Assembly: GCF_002585305.1 (NCBI RefSeq) | Contig: NZ_NUNF01000078.1 | Location: forward strand, 1 to 64,000 | Direction: 5' to 3' | Source: Bacillus sp. AFS037270 | GTDB taxonomy: Bacteria; Bacillota; Bacilli; Bacillales_B; DSM-18226 | DNA length: 64,000 nucleotides | Part shown: positions 16,730 through 25,620 of the stretch, piece after piece | Numbering within the stretch: position 1 is the first letter of the stretch | How the letters are laid out: each line of letters opens with the position of its first letter | The notes under the pieces: generated by a model | Databases searched by the model: none | The model's input: only the letters and a program-made list of their open reading frames with translations | What the model was told of the DNA's origin: nothing | Position numbers and translations under genes: made by a program

Positions 16730-19267
16730 ATGAGTGGTACGCATATTTTCCAAACTTCAATAGATTCAAAGTTGATAACGGTTTCCGTTATGAATAACAA
16801 AAGTAATCTAGAGCATGCCCATCGAGACATTGAATTGATCTATATGATAAAAGGCCAGCTTCAAGTGAAAATTAATCATAATTCTTATAACTTGAACAAA
16901 TCGGATTTTATCTTAGTGAATTCAAATGAATTTCACTCTTTTCAATCTGAAAAGGATAATTTATTTGTTGTTTTTCATTTTAATTATTTAGAATTAAGTT
17001 CGTTGCTGGGACAAAAAGGTCTCTTTTTCTCTTGTAATTCCATCGAACAGAGTAATTCTTCGAACTCGGATATGAGAATGGTCATCGAAGAACTATTATC
17101 GGTTTATTTGCAGCAGCGTAATGATTCAGAAGTTGAATCTTTAGAGAAAACATTTAAATTAATAACCATTTTAAAATTACATTACCTTAAGAGTACAAAT
17201 CAGCAGGAAATACAAAATCTCTTGTTTAATAAAGGACAAAATGATCGATTGTCTGAAATTATTGAATATATCCAAAGTAATTATCGCGAGCCCTTGTCAT
17301 TAGAGGAAGTGGCAGGTCTTCATTATATTTCTGTTCCTTATTTGTCTAAATTTTTTAAGAAGCAAACAGGAAAAACTTTTTCCCAATATTTAAACGAAGT
17401 CCGACTTGCCCATGCAGTTAACGAATTGGTTAACTCTAGTAAACCTATTACACGGATTGCTTTAGATAATGGTTTTCCTAATTTAGCGGCATTTAACAGA
17501 GTTTTTAATGAAAGCTATCAGTTAAAGCCAGTTGAATATCGAAAGCAAATGTCAGGTACAGTATACAAAGAAATAGATACTACTGAAGAAATAACTATCC
17601 AAGAAAGTAATGATGCATTTACTGAGCTGCGACAATATTTTAAGAGTTCTGAAGATCGTAGCGTTCAAACATTCTCTCAATCTACAGGAGCAGTGGAAAC
17701 AGAAACAGTTAAAATAGGGAACTTAGCTGCTTTTACAAAGTATTGGAATAAGCTGTTGAATGTTGGATATGCAAAAGATCTTTTAAACTCAGATATGCAA
17801 GAGCAAATCACCCTCCTGCAAAATGAAATCGGCTTTACTTACGCTAGATTTTGGGGATTGTTTGGGGATGATATGCTAGTGGAAGACCGCTCTGAAGGAA
17901 TGATCACTTATAACTTTTCTAATACGAACAAATTATTGGATTTTCTCATAAAAGTTAAATTAAAGCCTTTTATTGAATTTGGGCCTAAACCTAAGATTAT
18001 TCAAAAGGCAGTTGGAGAAACACTTGCCATCCAAACGATAAGCGAGAGGTCTCCAGAAGAATGGAAAAACCTAATAAGGGCTTTTTTACTTCAATGCATT
18101 GAACGTTATGGAATTGAAGAAGTTGAGACTTGGTATTTTGAAATGTGGAAACCCCATACAGATGTATTTAATACAAAAGTACAAGATGAAAAAGAATTTT
18201 TCGATAAAATTAAGAATAATCAAGCTCAGAGTCCGAGCCAATTTCATGAGTATTTTAAGATGTTTAGTGAATTTAAAAAGGATACCAAAGAACTTATTCC
18301 TTCAGCTAAGGTTGGCGGATGTGGGTTAAGTATTGATTTAGAAGGCGACAAACTTGAAATGTTACTTGAAGAGTGGAAAAAGGAGGAAATTCAGCCTGAT
18401 TTTCTTTCCATATCCCTTTATCCAATTGAAATAGATCGTCATAAATATCGGGTGCCAATTAAAAATTTACACTCGAGCAATCCTAATTATGTACTCAATA
18501 AGTTGAATGAAGTAAGGAAAACTTTGAAAAAGGCAGGATTCGATGGTTTAGAACTAAATGTGACTGAGTGGAATATCTCAATATCTAATCGTAACTTTCT
18601 TAATGATAGTTGTTTTAAAGCTTCTTACATGGTTAGGAATATCATTGAAAATCTGAATCAAAATCAAGTGAACATGATTGGTTATTGGTTGTTTTCAGAT
18701 ATTTTTAGTGATTTTAGAGATTCTAAAAACCTGCTGCACGGCGGTGCTGGATTGGTAACGAAAAGTGGAATAAAAAAACCGAGTTATCATGCGTTTGTCC
18801 TGTTAAAACAATTAGGTGAGATTCTAGTAGCCAAGGGTGACCATTATATTGTTACGAAGAGGTCCGGCGATCGGTACCAAGTGATCTGTTTTAATTACAA
18901 ACATTTTAACTATTCCTATTATTTACATCCAGAAGGAAGTATGGGAATTCACGAACAATACGATATTTTTGAGAATAGCGAAACGCTTAATCTCTCTTTG
19001 GAAATACAGGGATTAGTCAATGGAAAGTATCGAATTAAGGAACTTAGATTAAACCGTGATCATGGAAGTGTATTAGATGAGTGGTTGAAATTTGGCGCTG
19101 TAGACGATATGAAACCTGATGAGGTTGAATATTTAAAGCAAATTTGTGTCCCATATATGAAAGTGGAGCATCATGTTGTGGAGAATCAATCGATTGTTTT
19201 GAAAGGTGAACTTCAACCTCACGAAGTAAGATTATTTGAATTTAATTTGTTGTATAGCGATCTATAA
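16730..19267 (+). CDS. AraC-type regulator fused to a GH39-like sensor domain
   Basis: An 845-residue one-component regulator. Start ATG 16730 after AAGAGGTG. Residues about 15-90 form a cupin (HAHRDIELIYMIKGQL; NSNEFHSF). Two AraC helix-turn-helix units lie at about 170-275 (LSLEEVAGLHYISVPYLSKFFKKQTG; ITRIALDNGFPNLAAFNRVF). From about 330 a GH39 beta-xylosidase-like barrel and beta domain follow. The nucleophile motif VTEWN is kept (E613), but the acid/base motif, normally WNEP, reads WKPH (471-474), so that glutamate is missing. The barrel is therefore probably a sugar or glycoside sensor, not an enzyme. It sits between deglycosidase operon 1 and the next isomerase gene. Confidence 0.88.
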   Translation: MSGTHIFQTSIDSKLITVSVMNNKSNLEHAHRDIELIYMIKGQLQVKINHNSYNLNKSDFILVNSNEFHSFQSEKDNLFVVFHFNYLELSSLLGQKGLFFSCNSIEQSNSSNSDMRMVIEELLSVYLQQRNDSEVESLEKTFKLITILKLHYLKSTNQQEIQNLLFNKGQNDRLSEIIEYIQSNYREPLSLEEVAGLHYISVPYLSKFFKKQTGKTFSQYLNEVRLAHAVNELVNSSKPITRIALDNGFPNLAAFNRVFNESYQLKPVEYRKQMSGTVYKEIDTTEEITIQESNDAFTELRQYFKSSEDRSVQTFSQSTGAVETETVKIGNLAAFTKYWNKLLNVGYAKDLLNSDMQEQITLLQNEIGFTYARFWGLFGDDMLVEDRSEGMITYNFSNTNKLLDFLIKVKLKPFIEFGPKPKIIQKAVGETLAIQTISERSPEEWKNLIRAFLLQCIERYGIEEVETWYFEMWKPHTDVFNTKVQDEKEFFDKIKNNQAQSPSQFHEYFKMFSEFKKDTKELIPSAKVGGCGLSIDLEGDKLEMLLEEWKKEEIQPDFLSISLYPIEIDRHKYRVPIKNLHSSNPNYVLNKLNEVRKTLKKAGFDGLELNVTEWNISISNRNFLNDSCFKASYMVRNIIENLNQNQVNMIGYWLFSDIFSDFRDSKNLLHGGAGLVTKSGIKKPSYHAFVLLKQLGEILVAKGDHYIVTKRSGDRYQVICFNYKHFNYSYYLHPEGSMGIHEQYDIFENSETLNLSLEIQGLVNGKYRIKELRLNRDHGSVLDEWLKFGAVDDMKPDEVEYLKQICVPYMKVEHHVVENQSIVLKGELQPHEVRLFEFNLLYSDL

Positions 19268-19282
19268 TTGTTATAAAAAAGA

Positions 19283-19317
19283 GGTTAAAAATCTAATATA
19301 GATTTTTAACCATTTTT
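19283..19317 (+). terminator. terminator after the AraC-GH39 gene
   Basis: Perfect 13-base stem GGTTAAAAATCTA/TAGATTTTTAACC with a three-base loop, then ATTTTTT. Confidence 0.85.
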
Positions 19318-19352
19318 TATATTTTTTTTAAAGAGAAATTAAAAAGAATGAA

Positions 19353-19431
19353 AATCCATAATTAATTGGTTAATAGGAAGAAAGCAGTAAACATTTTTAT
19401 TGATTAAAATAAAAATGTAAGCGTTACTTAA
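19353..19431 (+). promoter_or_regulatory. activator element, -10 and cre box (island promoter A)
   Basis: AATCCATAAT starts at 19353, TAAAAT (-10) at 19405-19410 and the cre-like TGTAAGCGTTACTTAA at 19416-19431. Offsets from the first base are 53 for the -10 and 64 for the cre, the same as at deglycosidase operons 3 and 4. No good -35 box is present, which suggests an activator-dependent promoter. Confidence 0.55.
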
Positions 19432-19485
19432 AATCAAAAATTCATATAAATGAAATTTAAAAAATGAAGAAAGAGGGTTTTTGTT

Positions 19486-20274
19486 ATGATGCCGCTTGGA
19501 ATAATAGCAACACCAACAGAAGAAAGCTTTCAAAAGGCGAATCAAAAGGGATTAGATTTTATAGAAGTTTGTGTAAATGAAGGCCAAGATGTCGATGCGT
19601 TTTATCGGAATCGTGAGAACCTAGTAAAATGGAAAAATCAATATGGGATTGCGATCGGTTCGTTAGGAAGATGGAAATCATTACGGATTGATGAGCAAGG
19701 AAGGGTCCTCGAGGAAGAATTGGAACGATGCTATAAACTAATTGACGTAGCAAGTGAATTGGGTTGTACCAATTTTGTTAGTGGTTGTAATTATGTTGAG
19801 GAAATATCTTACTTTGAAAACTGTTCAGCGGCAATCCAGTTTTTTTCACTCCTCATTGACTATGCCAAACCTAAAGGAGTTAACGTGTCTTCCTACAATT
19901 GTCGAAAGGTGAATTTTGTCAATAATCCGGAAGTATGGAAAATCGTTCATGGTCATTTAAAGGACTTAGGTATTAAATTTGATCCTTCACATAGCCGGTA
20001 TTTTGGCGGGGATTACCTCCAAGAAACACTCGATTGGGGTGACCGTTTCAACCATGTTCATTTAAAAGGGTCGATGATTATTAATGGACAGAGAGTGGAT
20101 GATCCGCCAGCTGGGTTGGACCAAACGGATTGGAAAACATTTATTTCATTGTTAAGAGTGAAAGGATATAAAGGTGGATTAAGTATTGAGCCGCACTCTC
20201 CGGTATGGATTGGAGAACTAGGGGAAAAGGGAATCGATTTCACTATTAATTATATGAAGAAACTAGCATTCTAA
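19486..20274 (+). CDS. TIM-barrel sugar (phosphate) isomerase/epimerase
   Basis: A 262-residue xylose-isomerase-like barrel. Likely metal and catalytic positions are in IKFDPSHSRYFGG (Asp and His), FNHVHLKGS (His) and GGLSIEPHSPVW (Glu). It is shorter than the deglycosidase alpha subunits and has no beta partner, so an isomerase or epimerase role on a keto-sugar is more likely. YcjR, which works with Gfo/Idh dehydrogenases on 3-oxo-glucosides, is a fair model. Start ATG after AAAGAGGG. It is 18 bases before a Gfo/Idh/MocA gene and is probably cotranscribed with it. Confidence 0.82.
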   Translation: MMPLGIIATPTEESFQKANQKGLDFIEVCVNEGQDVDAFYRNRENLVKWKNQYGIAIGSLGRWKSLRIDEQGRVLEEELERCYKLIDVASELGCTNFVSGCNYVEEISYFENCSAAIQFFSLLIDYAKPKGVNVSSYNCRKVNFVNNPEVWKIVHGHLKDLGIKFDPSHSRYFGGDYLQETLDWGDRFNHVHLKGSMIINGQRVDDPPAGLDQTDWKTFISLLRVKGYKGGLSIEPHSPVWIGELGEKGIDFTINYMKKLAF

Positions 20275-20292
20275 AAATGGAGGAGTTGTCAT

Positions 20293-21387
20293 ATGAACAA
20301 CAAGAAATTACGTTATGGTCTAATTGGGGCGGGTAGTAATGCTGAAAGAAAACATCTAAACAATTATATGACATTGCCAAATGTTGAATTAATCTCCATT
20401 TGTGATGTGAATATTGAAAATGCACAAAGGCTGGCAAAAAAATATAATATTTCAAAAGTCTATGGGAATTATGAGGAAATGCTAAACAATGAAGAGTTAG
20501 ACTTAGTCAGTGTTTGTACTCCTAACTATCTTCATGCTGAGATTTCAACTTACGCTCTTTCAAAAGGGGTAAACGTTCATTGTGAAAAACCTCTTGCCGT
20601 TAATGCAAGAGAGGCACAAAAAATAGTCGATGCTAAGAATCAATCAGGGAAAAAAGTCATGGTTGGTCTAAATAATCGCTTTACGAATGAAGCCGCTTTT
20701 TTGAAGAAATATATTGAGGCAGGTTACTTAGGAGATATCTATCAAGTAAAAGCAGGATGGATTAGACGCAGTGGCATTCCAGGAAGAGGAACATGGTTTA
20801 CGAATAAGGATTGTGCTGGCGGCGGCGTCATGATTGATTTAGGTGTTCATTATCTTGATTTAGCATTATTTCTCATCGGAATGCCACAACCATCCTATAT
20901 TACTGGAGCTATTCACCAGAATTTCACTGAAACAACTACGCGTAATCGAAACGGTTATCAAGGGAATCCAAATGGTATTTTTAATGTTGAAGATACAGCG
21001 GTTGGTTTTATCGGTCTACAAAACGGAGCGACAGTAAATTTTGAATTTAGTTGGGCCTCCAATATAGAAAAAGATAAAACGTTTATTGAAATACTAGGGA
21101 CAAAAGGCGGCGTAAGCCTTAGTAATGGTGAATTAAAGATTCACTCTGAGTTATTGGATACCTGTGTTGATATTTCGCCAGTCCTTAATCCGAATATTAA
21201 ATTAAAGAATGAGTTTGAGCATTTTGTAAATAGTATTTTAACTGGAGAAGAATTAATCGCTCCAGCGGAGCATGGATTATACATGATGGATATTATTGAT
21301 CAGTTTTATAAAGCAGCTAGCCGAAGTGAACCTGTTTTTTTCGAAAAAGGCAAAAATAAAGTTCTATTACTTTCATCGTCATTTTAA
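20293..21387 (+). CDS. Gfo/Idh/MocA family NAD(P)-dependent sugar oxidoreductase 1
   Basis: A 364-residue dehydrogenase. The Rossmann domain (1-125) has GLIGAGSNAE at 9-18 and the nicotinamide-site EKP at 98-100. The C-terminal domain holds the catalytic D182 and H186 of IDLGVHYLD. Members such as DgpA oxidise the C3 hydroxyl of glucosyl groups, the step needed before C-C cleavage by deglycosidase. Start ATG after TGGAGGAG. It follows the TIM-barrel isomerase and precedes the GH3 gene. Whether it oxidises the glycoside or reduces the freed 3-keto-sugar cannot be told. Confidence 0.9.
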   Translation: MNNKKLRYGLIGAGSNAERKHLNNYMTLPNVELISICDVNIENAQRLAKKYNISKVYGNYEEMLNNEELDLVSVCTPNYLHAEISTYALSKGVNVHCEKPLAVNAREAQKIVDAKNQSGKKVMVGLNNRFTNEAAFLKKYIEAGYLGDIYQVKAGWIRRSGIPGRGTWFTNKDCAGGGVMIDLGVHYLDLALFLIGMPQPSYITGAIHQNFTETTTRNRNGYQGNPNGIFNVEDTAVGFIGLQNGATVNFEFSWASNIEKDKTFIEILGTKGGVSLSNGELKIHSELLDTCVDISPVLNPNIKLKNEFEHFVNSILTGEELIAPAEHGLYMMDIIDQFYKAASRSEPVFFEKGKNKVLLLSSSF

Positions 21388-21485
21388 AAATGGTGATTAA
21401 CAAGTACCTTATAGTGTAGAAAAATAAAAATCTACCTTAGGGTACTTTTTAATTAAAAATAAAAAGTAAGGCGAGGAGCAGGGGA

Positions 21486-23726
21486 ATGGTAAAAATAAGG
21501 AATCAAGAAACAATTATTAATAATGATTATGAGACAGATATAAATGAACTGATCGGTAAAATGACGCTAAAAGAAAAAGTTGGACAACTTACTCAATTTC
21601 TTCCTTCTATATTTGGCGCATTTGGAATGACGAAAGACGAAATCATTGCCAAATTAGTAGAAGGTGAGATTTCATATGAGGAATTCCAGGCAATGGAGAG
21701 AAATTATCATAAAGACGAAATTAGAGAAGGGCTCCTTGGTTCAATGGGAGGAGTTACAGGAGCAGAGCTTTCCAATGAATTACAAAAGATTGCCGTTGAG
21801 GAGTCAAGATTAAGAATACCGCTACTTTTTGGCTTAGATGTAGTCCATGGCTACAGAACCATATTTCCAATTCCCCTCGCCGAAGCCTGCAGCTGGGATT
21901 TGGACTTAATTGAGAAAACGGCGGAAATTGCAGCTAAAGAAGCCTCTGCCGCTGGAATACACTGGACTTATGCGCCGATGGTAGATATTACAAGAGACCC
22001 GCGGTGGGGACGGATTGCAGAAGGTGCAGGGGAAGATACGTATCTGGGAAGTATGATTGCTGATGCTAGAGTGAGAGGATTTCAGGGGGAGAATCTATCT
22101 GAACCCGAAAGAATACTAGCCTGCGCCAAGCACTTTGCTGCTTACGGTGGAGCAGTTGGCGGTCGCGATTATAATACAGTCGATATGTCGATGCAAACAC
22201 TTCATGAAGTATTCCTTCCTCCGTTTGAGGCAGCAGCAAAAGCAGGAGTGGGAACTTTTATGAGTGCATTTAATGATTTAAATGGCGTTCCTTGTACTGT
22301 AAATAAATATTTATTAACAGATATTTTAAGAGAAAAGTACAAATTCAATGGGTTTGTGGTTAGTGATGCCAACTCGATTGCAGAAGTAGTTGTTCACGGA
22401 GATTCAGAAGACCGGAAAGAGGCTAGTAAAAAGGCATTACTTGCTGGCTTAGAAATGGATATGAGTCAAGGTACCTACAAAGAAGATTTACCTGAGCAAA
22501 TTAACAACGGTACAATCTCAGTAGAGGTTTTGGATGAAGCAGTAAGAAGAGTTTTACGTGTTAAATTTCATTTGGGACTATTTGATAACCCATACAGAAC
22601 AAATAAGGACAATGAAGAGCAAGTAATATTAGCTCCGGAACATATTCAAGTTGCCAGAGAAATGGCGAGACGTTCGATTGTTTTACTTAAAAACGAGGAT
22701 AATATTCTGCCATTAAAGAAAAATCTCAAGAAAATTGCCGTAATTGGTCCATTAGCAGATAATAAAAAGGAATTGCTGGGTACTTGGGCGATAACTGGAA
22801 ATGAAGAAGATGTTGTTACAGTTCTTTCAGGAATAACATCCGCGGTTGAAAAAGAAACAGAAATCGTCTACACCAAGGGATGTGAAGTAATTGGAGATGA
22901 GAATGTCGACTTTAATTTGGCTGTTCAAATAGCAGGGGAATCCGATGTTATCATTGCTGTTGTTGGTGAAAATGCTGATATGAGTGGGGAAGCCTCCAGT
23001 CGATTGGATCTAAACTTACCTGGAAAACAAGAGGATTTGTTAAAAGCCTTGCACCAAACCGGTAAACCGGTTATTGTGATTCTTATAAACGGAAGGCCAT
23101 TATCCATACCTTGGGCGGCTGAGAACGTATCTGCCATTGTTGAAGCATGGCAACTGGGCATCGAGAGCGGTAATGCGATAGCAGATATTTTGTTTGGGGA
23201 TTACAATCCAAGCGGAAAATTAGTAGCTACTTTTCCATATTCAGTTGGACAAGTGCCGATTTACTATAATCATCCTCGAACAGGCAGACCTGCAAGTAAA
23301 GTGAAATTCACCTCTAAATATATAGATGGTCCACATGAACCATTGTATCCTTTTGGTTTTGGTTTAAGCTACACTACTTTCAAGTATGATAGTCTTGTTA
23401 TTGAGACACCAGAGGTTACAAAGGAAAGTAAAGTGACCATTAGTGTAGAGGTAATCAATACAGGGATACGGACCGGTGAAGAAATTGTTCAGCTTTATGT
23501 AGCAGATGTGGTGGCAAGCAGGGTAAGACCAATTAAGGAATTAAAAGGCTTTAAAAAGATCCTGCTGCAACCTGGGGAACGTAAAACAGTGACTTTTGAA
23601 TTAGGTGTAAATAACCTTGGATTTTACAATGAGACGATGGAATATATAGTTGAACCTGGTTTGTTTAAAGTATACGTGGGACCAAGTTCTCAAGATGGAC
23701 TTGAAGGAGAATTCACCTTAGTATAA
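21486..23726 (+). CDS. GH3 beta-glucosidase/beta-xylosidase
   Basis: A 746-residue cytoplasmic glycosidase with no signal peptide. The N-terminal barrel carries the nucleophile D294 in GFVVSDANS and the substrate-binding KHFAAYGG motif near 215. The second alpha/beta domain (about 395-620) has GENADMSGEASSRLDLNLPG, the usual site of the acid/base glutamate. A fibronectin-III-like domain (about 655-740, ending GPSSQDGLEGEF) closes it. It removes beta-linked glucose or xylose from small glycosides taken up intact. It lies 98 bases after the Gfo/Idh gene, downstream of a short hairpin-like stretch, and ends at a terminator. Confidence 0.93.
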   Translation: MVKIRNQETIINNDYETDINELIGKMTLKEKVGQLTQFLPSIFGAFGMTKDEIIAKLVEGEISYEEFQAMERNYHKDEIREGLLGSMGGVTGAELSNELQKIAVEESRLRIPLLFGLDVVHGYRTIFPIPLAEACSWDLDLIEKTAEIAAKEASAAGIHWTYAPMVDITRDPRWGRIAEGAGEDTYLGSMIADARVRGFQGENLSEPERILACAKHFAAYGGAVGGRDYNTVDMSMQTLHEVFLPPFEAAAKAGVGTFMSAFNDLNGVPCTVNKYLLTDILREKYKFNGFVVSDANSIAEVVVHGDSEDRKEASKKALLAGLEMDMSQGTYKEDLPEQINNGTISVEVLDEAVRRVLRVKFHLGLFDNPYRTNKDNEEQVILAPEHIQVAREMARRSIVLLKNEDNILPLKKNLKKIAVIGPLADNKKELLGTWAITGNEEDVVTVLSGITSAVEKETEIVYTKGCEVIGDENVDFNLAVQIAGESDVIIAVVGENADMSGEASSRLDLNLPGKQEDLLKALHQTGKPVIVILINGRPLSIPWAAENVSAIVEAWQLGIESGNAIADILFGDYNPSGKLVATFPYSVGQVPIYYNHPRTGRPASKVKFTSKYIDGPHEPLYPFGFGLSYTTFKYDSLVIETPEVTKESKVTISVEVINTGIRTGEEIVQLYVADVVASRVRPIKELKGFKKILLQPGERKTVTFELGVNNLGFYNETMEYIVEPGLFKVYVGPSSQDGLEGEFTLV

Positions 23727-23772
23727 TACAAATGAATATCGTTACATTAAATTATTAGAATTTATGTTATCG

Positions 23773-23806
23773 GCAGCCTATGACTTATGTTATAGGTTGT
23801 TTTTTA
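23773..23806 (+). terminator. terminator after the GH3 gene
   Basis: CAGCCTATGAC pairs with GTTATAGGTTG (a G-T wobble inside), then TTTTTT. Confidence 0.78.
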
Positions 23807-23833
23807 TAAACTCAAATAATATTTTTATTTCGT

Positions 23834-23920
23834 TAGGTCGTCTGACCTATCAAATTATTAATCTATCTTCTATTAATGGTGTGATAAAATAGTTGAAAAT
23901 GTAGACCTACTACATCTAAT
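23834..23920 (+). promoter_or_regulatory. possible distal promoter with AATCTA element before the GPH gene
   Basis: TAGGTC/GACCTA form a short inverted repeat at 23834-23849. AATCTATCTTCTATTAA at 23860 resembles the element seen upstream of the deglycosidase promoters (AATCTATATCTATTAAG). TTGAAA (23893-23898) is 16 bases before TCTAAT (23915-23920). No gene lies in the 424 bases between GH3 and the symporter. Confidence 0.4.
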
Positions 23921-24047
23921 AAAAATTAATTTTCGAAATTTTTATTAAAATAGGTTAAGAATTATACCTAATTTTTTAATCATTTGCTACATCCCACAAC
24001 ATACTTACTATAGAGGATAAAATATTGCAGTATCGTGTTTAATTATA

Positions 24048-24063
24048 TGAATGCGTTTACACA
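24048..24063 (+). promoter_or_regulatory. cre box before the GPH symporter gene
   Basis: TGAATGCGTTTACACA differs little from the CcpA consensus (one core mismatch) and lies 87 bases before the RBS-proximal start, so glucose repression of uptake is likely. Confidence 0.55.
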
Positions 24064-24149
24064 TAGGGTGCGTTACTATAATTATAACAGTAGCTACTGA
24101 AAAGATTCACAGTTTGGACTTGAGGTATTTTAAACTAGGAGGATAAGAA

Positions 24150-25550
24150 ATGGCAAATGGAGCAGTTCCACAAACAAAAGAAAGTTTGGTAGTGCCTCAA
24201 ATTAATGGAAATCTTAGTTTTCTTACAAAATTAAGTTATGGATTTGGTGAATTCTCTGCGAGCGTTGTTTGGAGTTTAGCATCCTCTTATCTATTGTTTT
24301 TCTATACAGATGTTTTTGGTATTGCAGGTGGTGCGGCAGCTATTATCTTACTAGTAGCAAGGGTATGGGATTGCTTTGTCGACCCAATCCTAGGGTTAAT
24401 CATGGAACGGACAAAAAGCAAACATGGACGTTTTAGACCATATATACTTTATGGTGCTGTAGCACTTGCACTTCTAAATATATTGACTTTTTACACCCCA
24501 GATCTAACAGGAACAGCGAAAGTAATTTATGCTGGTGTTACGTACTTATTATTAGGAACAGTTCACTCTGTAGTAAATGTACCGTACGGAGCCCTTGCAA
24601 CAGTAATGACGCGAGATACACATGAAAGAACAAATCTAAATGCTTTTAGAGGAGTTTTTGGACAAGTGGCTGGTATTCTTACAGGTGCTGCGGTAATGCC
24701 TATGATTACTCTTTTAGGCCATGGTAATCAGCAACACGGTTTCTTTTATGCAGCAATTGTATTGTCTGCAGTATCTGCACCATTATTATTCTTAACATTC
24801 AAGAATTGTAAGGAAGTAATCGAGACTTCTATAGAGGAAAAACCATCAATTAAGGAATCTCTTATAGCTGTTGGAGCCAATAAACCACTATTATTAATAA
24901 TAGTAAGTCTATTTGTTGTACTATTGGGGGTATTTGGAAGAATAGGTACTGTAACGTATTACTGTATTTATGTCTTAAATCGTCCAGATTTAATAGCCGT
25001 TTCATTTACAATACTCTCGGTTTGTGGGGCAATCGGTTCTTTCTGTCTTCCTTTTATTGCAAAGTTTTTTGAAAAGAAGACACTCTTGATTGTTGGTTCA
25101 ACCATTACTGGACTTGCTTTTATAGCGATGTATTTTACACCAGCTACTAATATTAACATGATTATCGTATGGACAGTCGTGTCAAGTTTACCAACTGGTT
25201 TTGCCAGCCCGATGATTTTCAGTATGGTGGCAGACTGTATTGATGATTATCAAATTAAAACGGGTATCAGAGCTGACGGAGCCATTTATTCCTTTACAAG
25301 TCTTTCAACTAAGATTGCAAGCGCTTTAGTTGGAGCTGTGAGTGCAACAATTTTGGGGGCCATCGGCTATGTTGCCAATCAACAACAAACACCAGAAGTA
25401 GTACATGGTATAAACATGTTAGTAAACTTAGCACCTGGTATTATATATCTGTTGGCAACTATTCCGTTATATTTTTATAAAATCTCTAAAGCTAGGGCTA
25501 TGGAGAATACTAGTGAACTGTTAAGAAGACGTAATGAATTAACAATGTAA
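24150..25550 (+). CDS. GPH-family glycoside:cation symporter
   Basis: A 466-residue, 12-span glycoside-pentoside-hexuronide symporter (MelB/XynP/UidB type) that imports glycosides with Na+ or H+. The signature after helix 2 (VARVWDCFVDPILGLIMERTKSKHGRFRPYIL) is textbook, including the DP and the RTKSKHGRFRP loop. The sixth/seventh-span linker and GIRADGAIYSFTSLSTKIASALVG late in the protein are also family marks. Start ATG after AGGAGGATA. It has its own promoter region with a cre box and precedes the GH106-like gene. It is the main uptake route visible for the island. Confidence 0.92.
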   Translation: MANGAVPQTKESLVVPQINGNLSFLTKLSYGFGEFSASVVWSLASSYLLFFYTDVFGIAGGAAAIILLVARVWDCFVDPILGLIMERTKSKHGRFRPYILYGAVALALLNILTFYTPDLTGTAKVIYAGVTYLLLGTVHSVVNVPYGALATVMTRDTHERTNLNAFRGVFGQVAGILTGAAVMPMITLLGHGNQQHGFFYAAIVLSAVSAPLLFLTFKNCKEVIETSIEEKPSIKESLIAVGANKPLLLIIVSLFVVLLGVFGRIGTVTYYCIYVLNRPDLIAVSFTILSVCGAIGSFCLPFIAKFFEKKTLLIVGSTITGLAFIAMYFTPATNINMIIVWTVVSSLPTGFASPMIFSMVADCIDDYQIKTGIRADGAIYSFTSLSTKIASALVGAVSATILGAIGYVANQQQTPEVVHGINMLVNLAPGIIYLLATIPLYFYKISKARAMENTSELLRRRNELTM

Positions 25551-25620
25551 TAATTGACTGGAGCTTATAAGTTACATAACTATGTGTAGCTTATAAGCTA
25601 TTTTAATAGGAGGGTTCATC

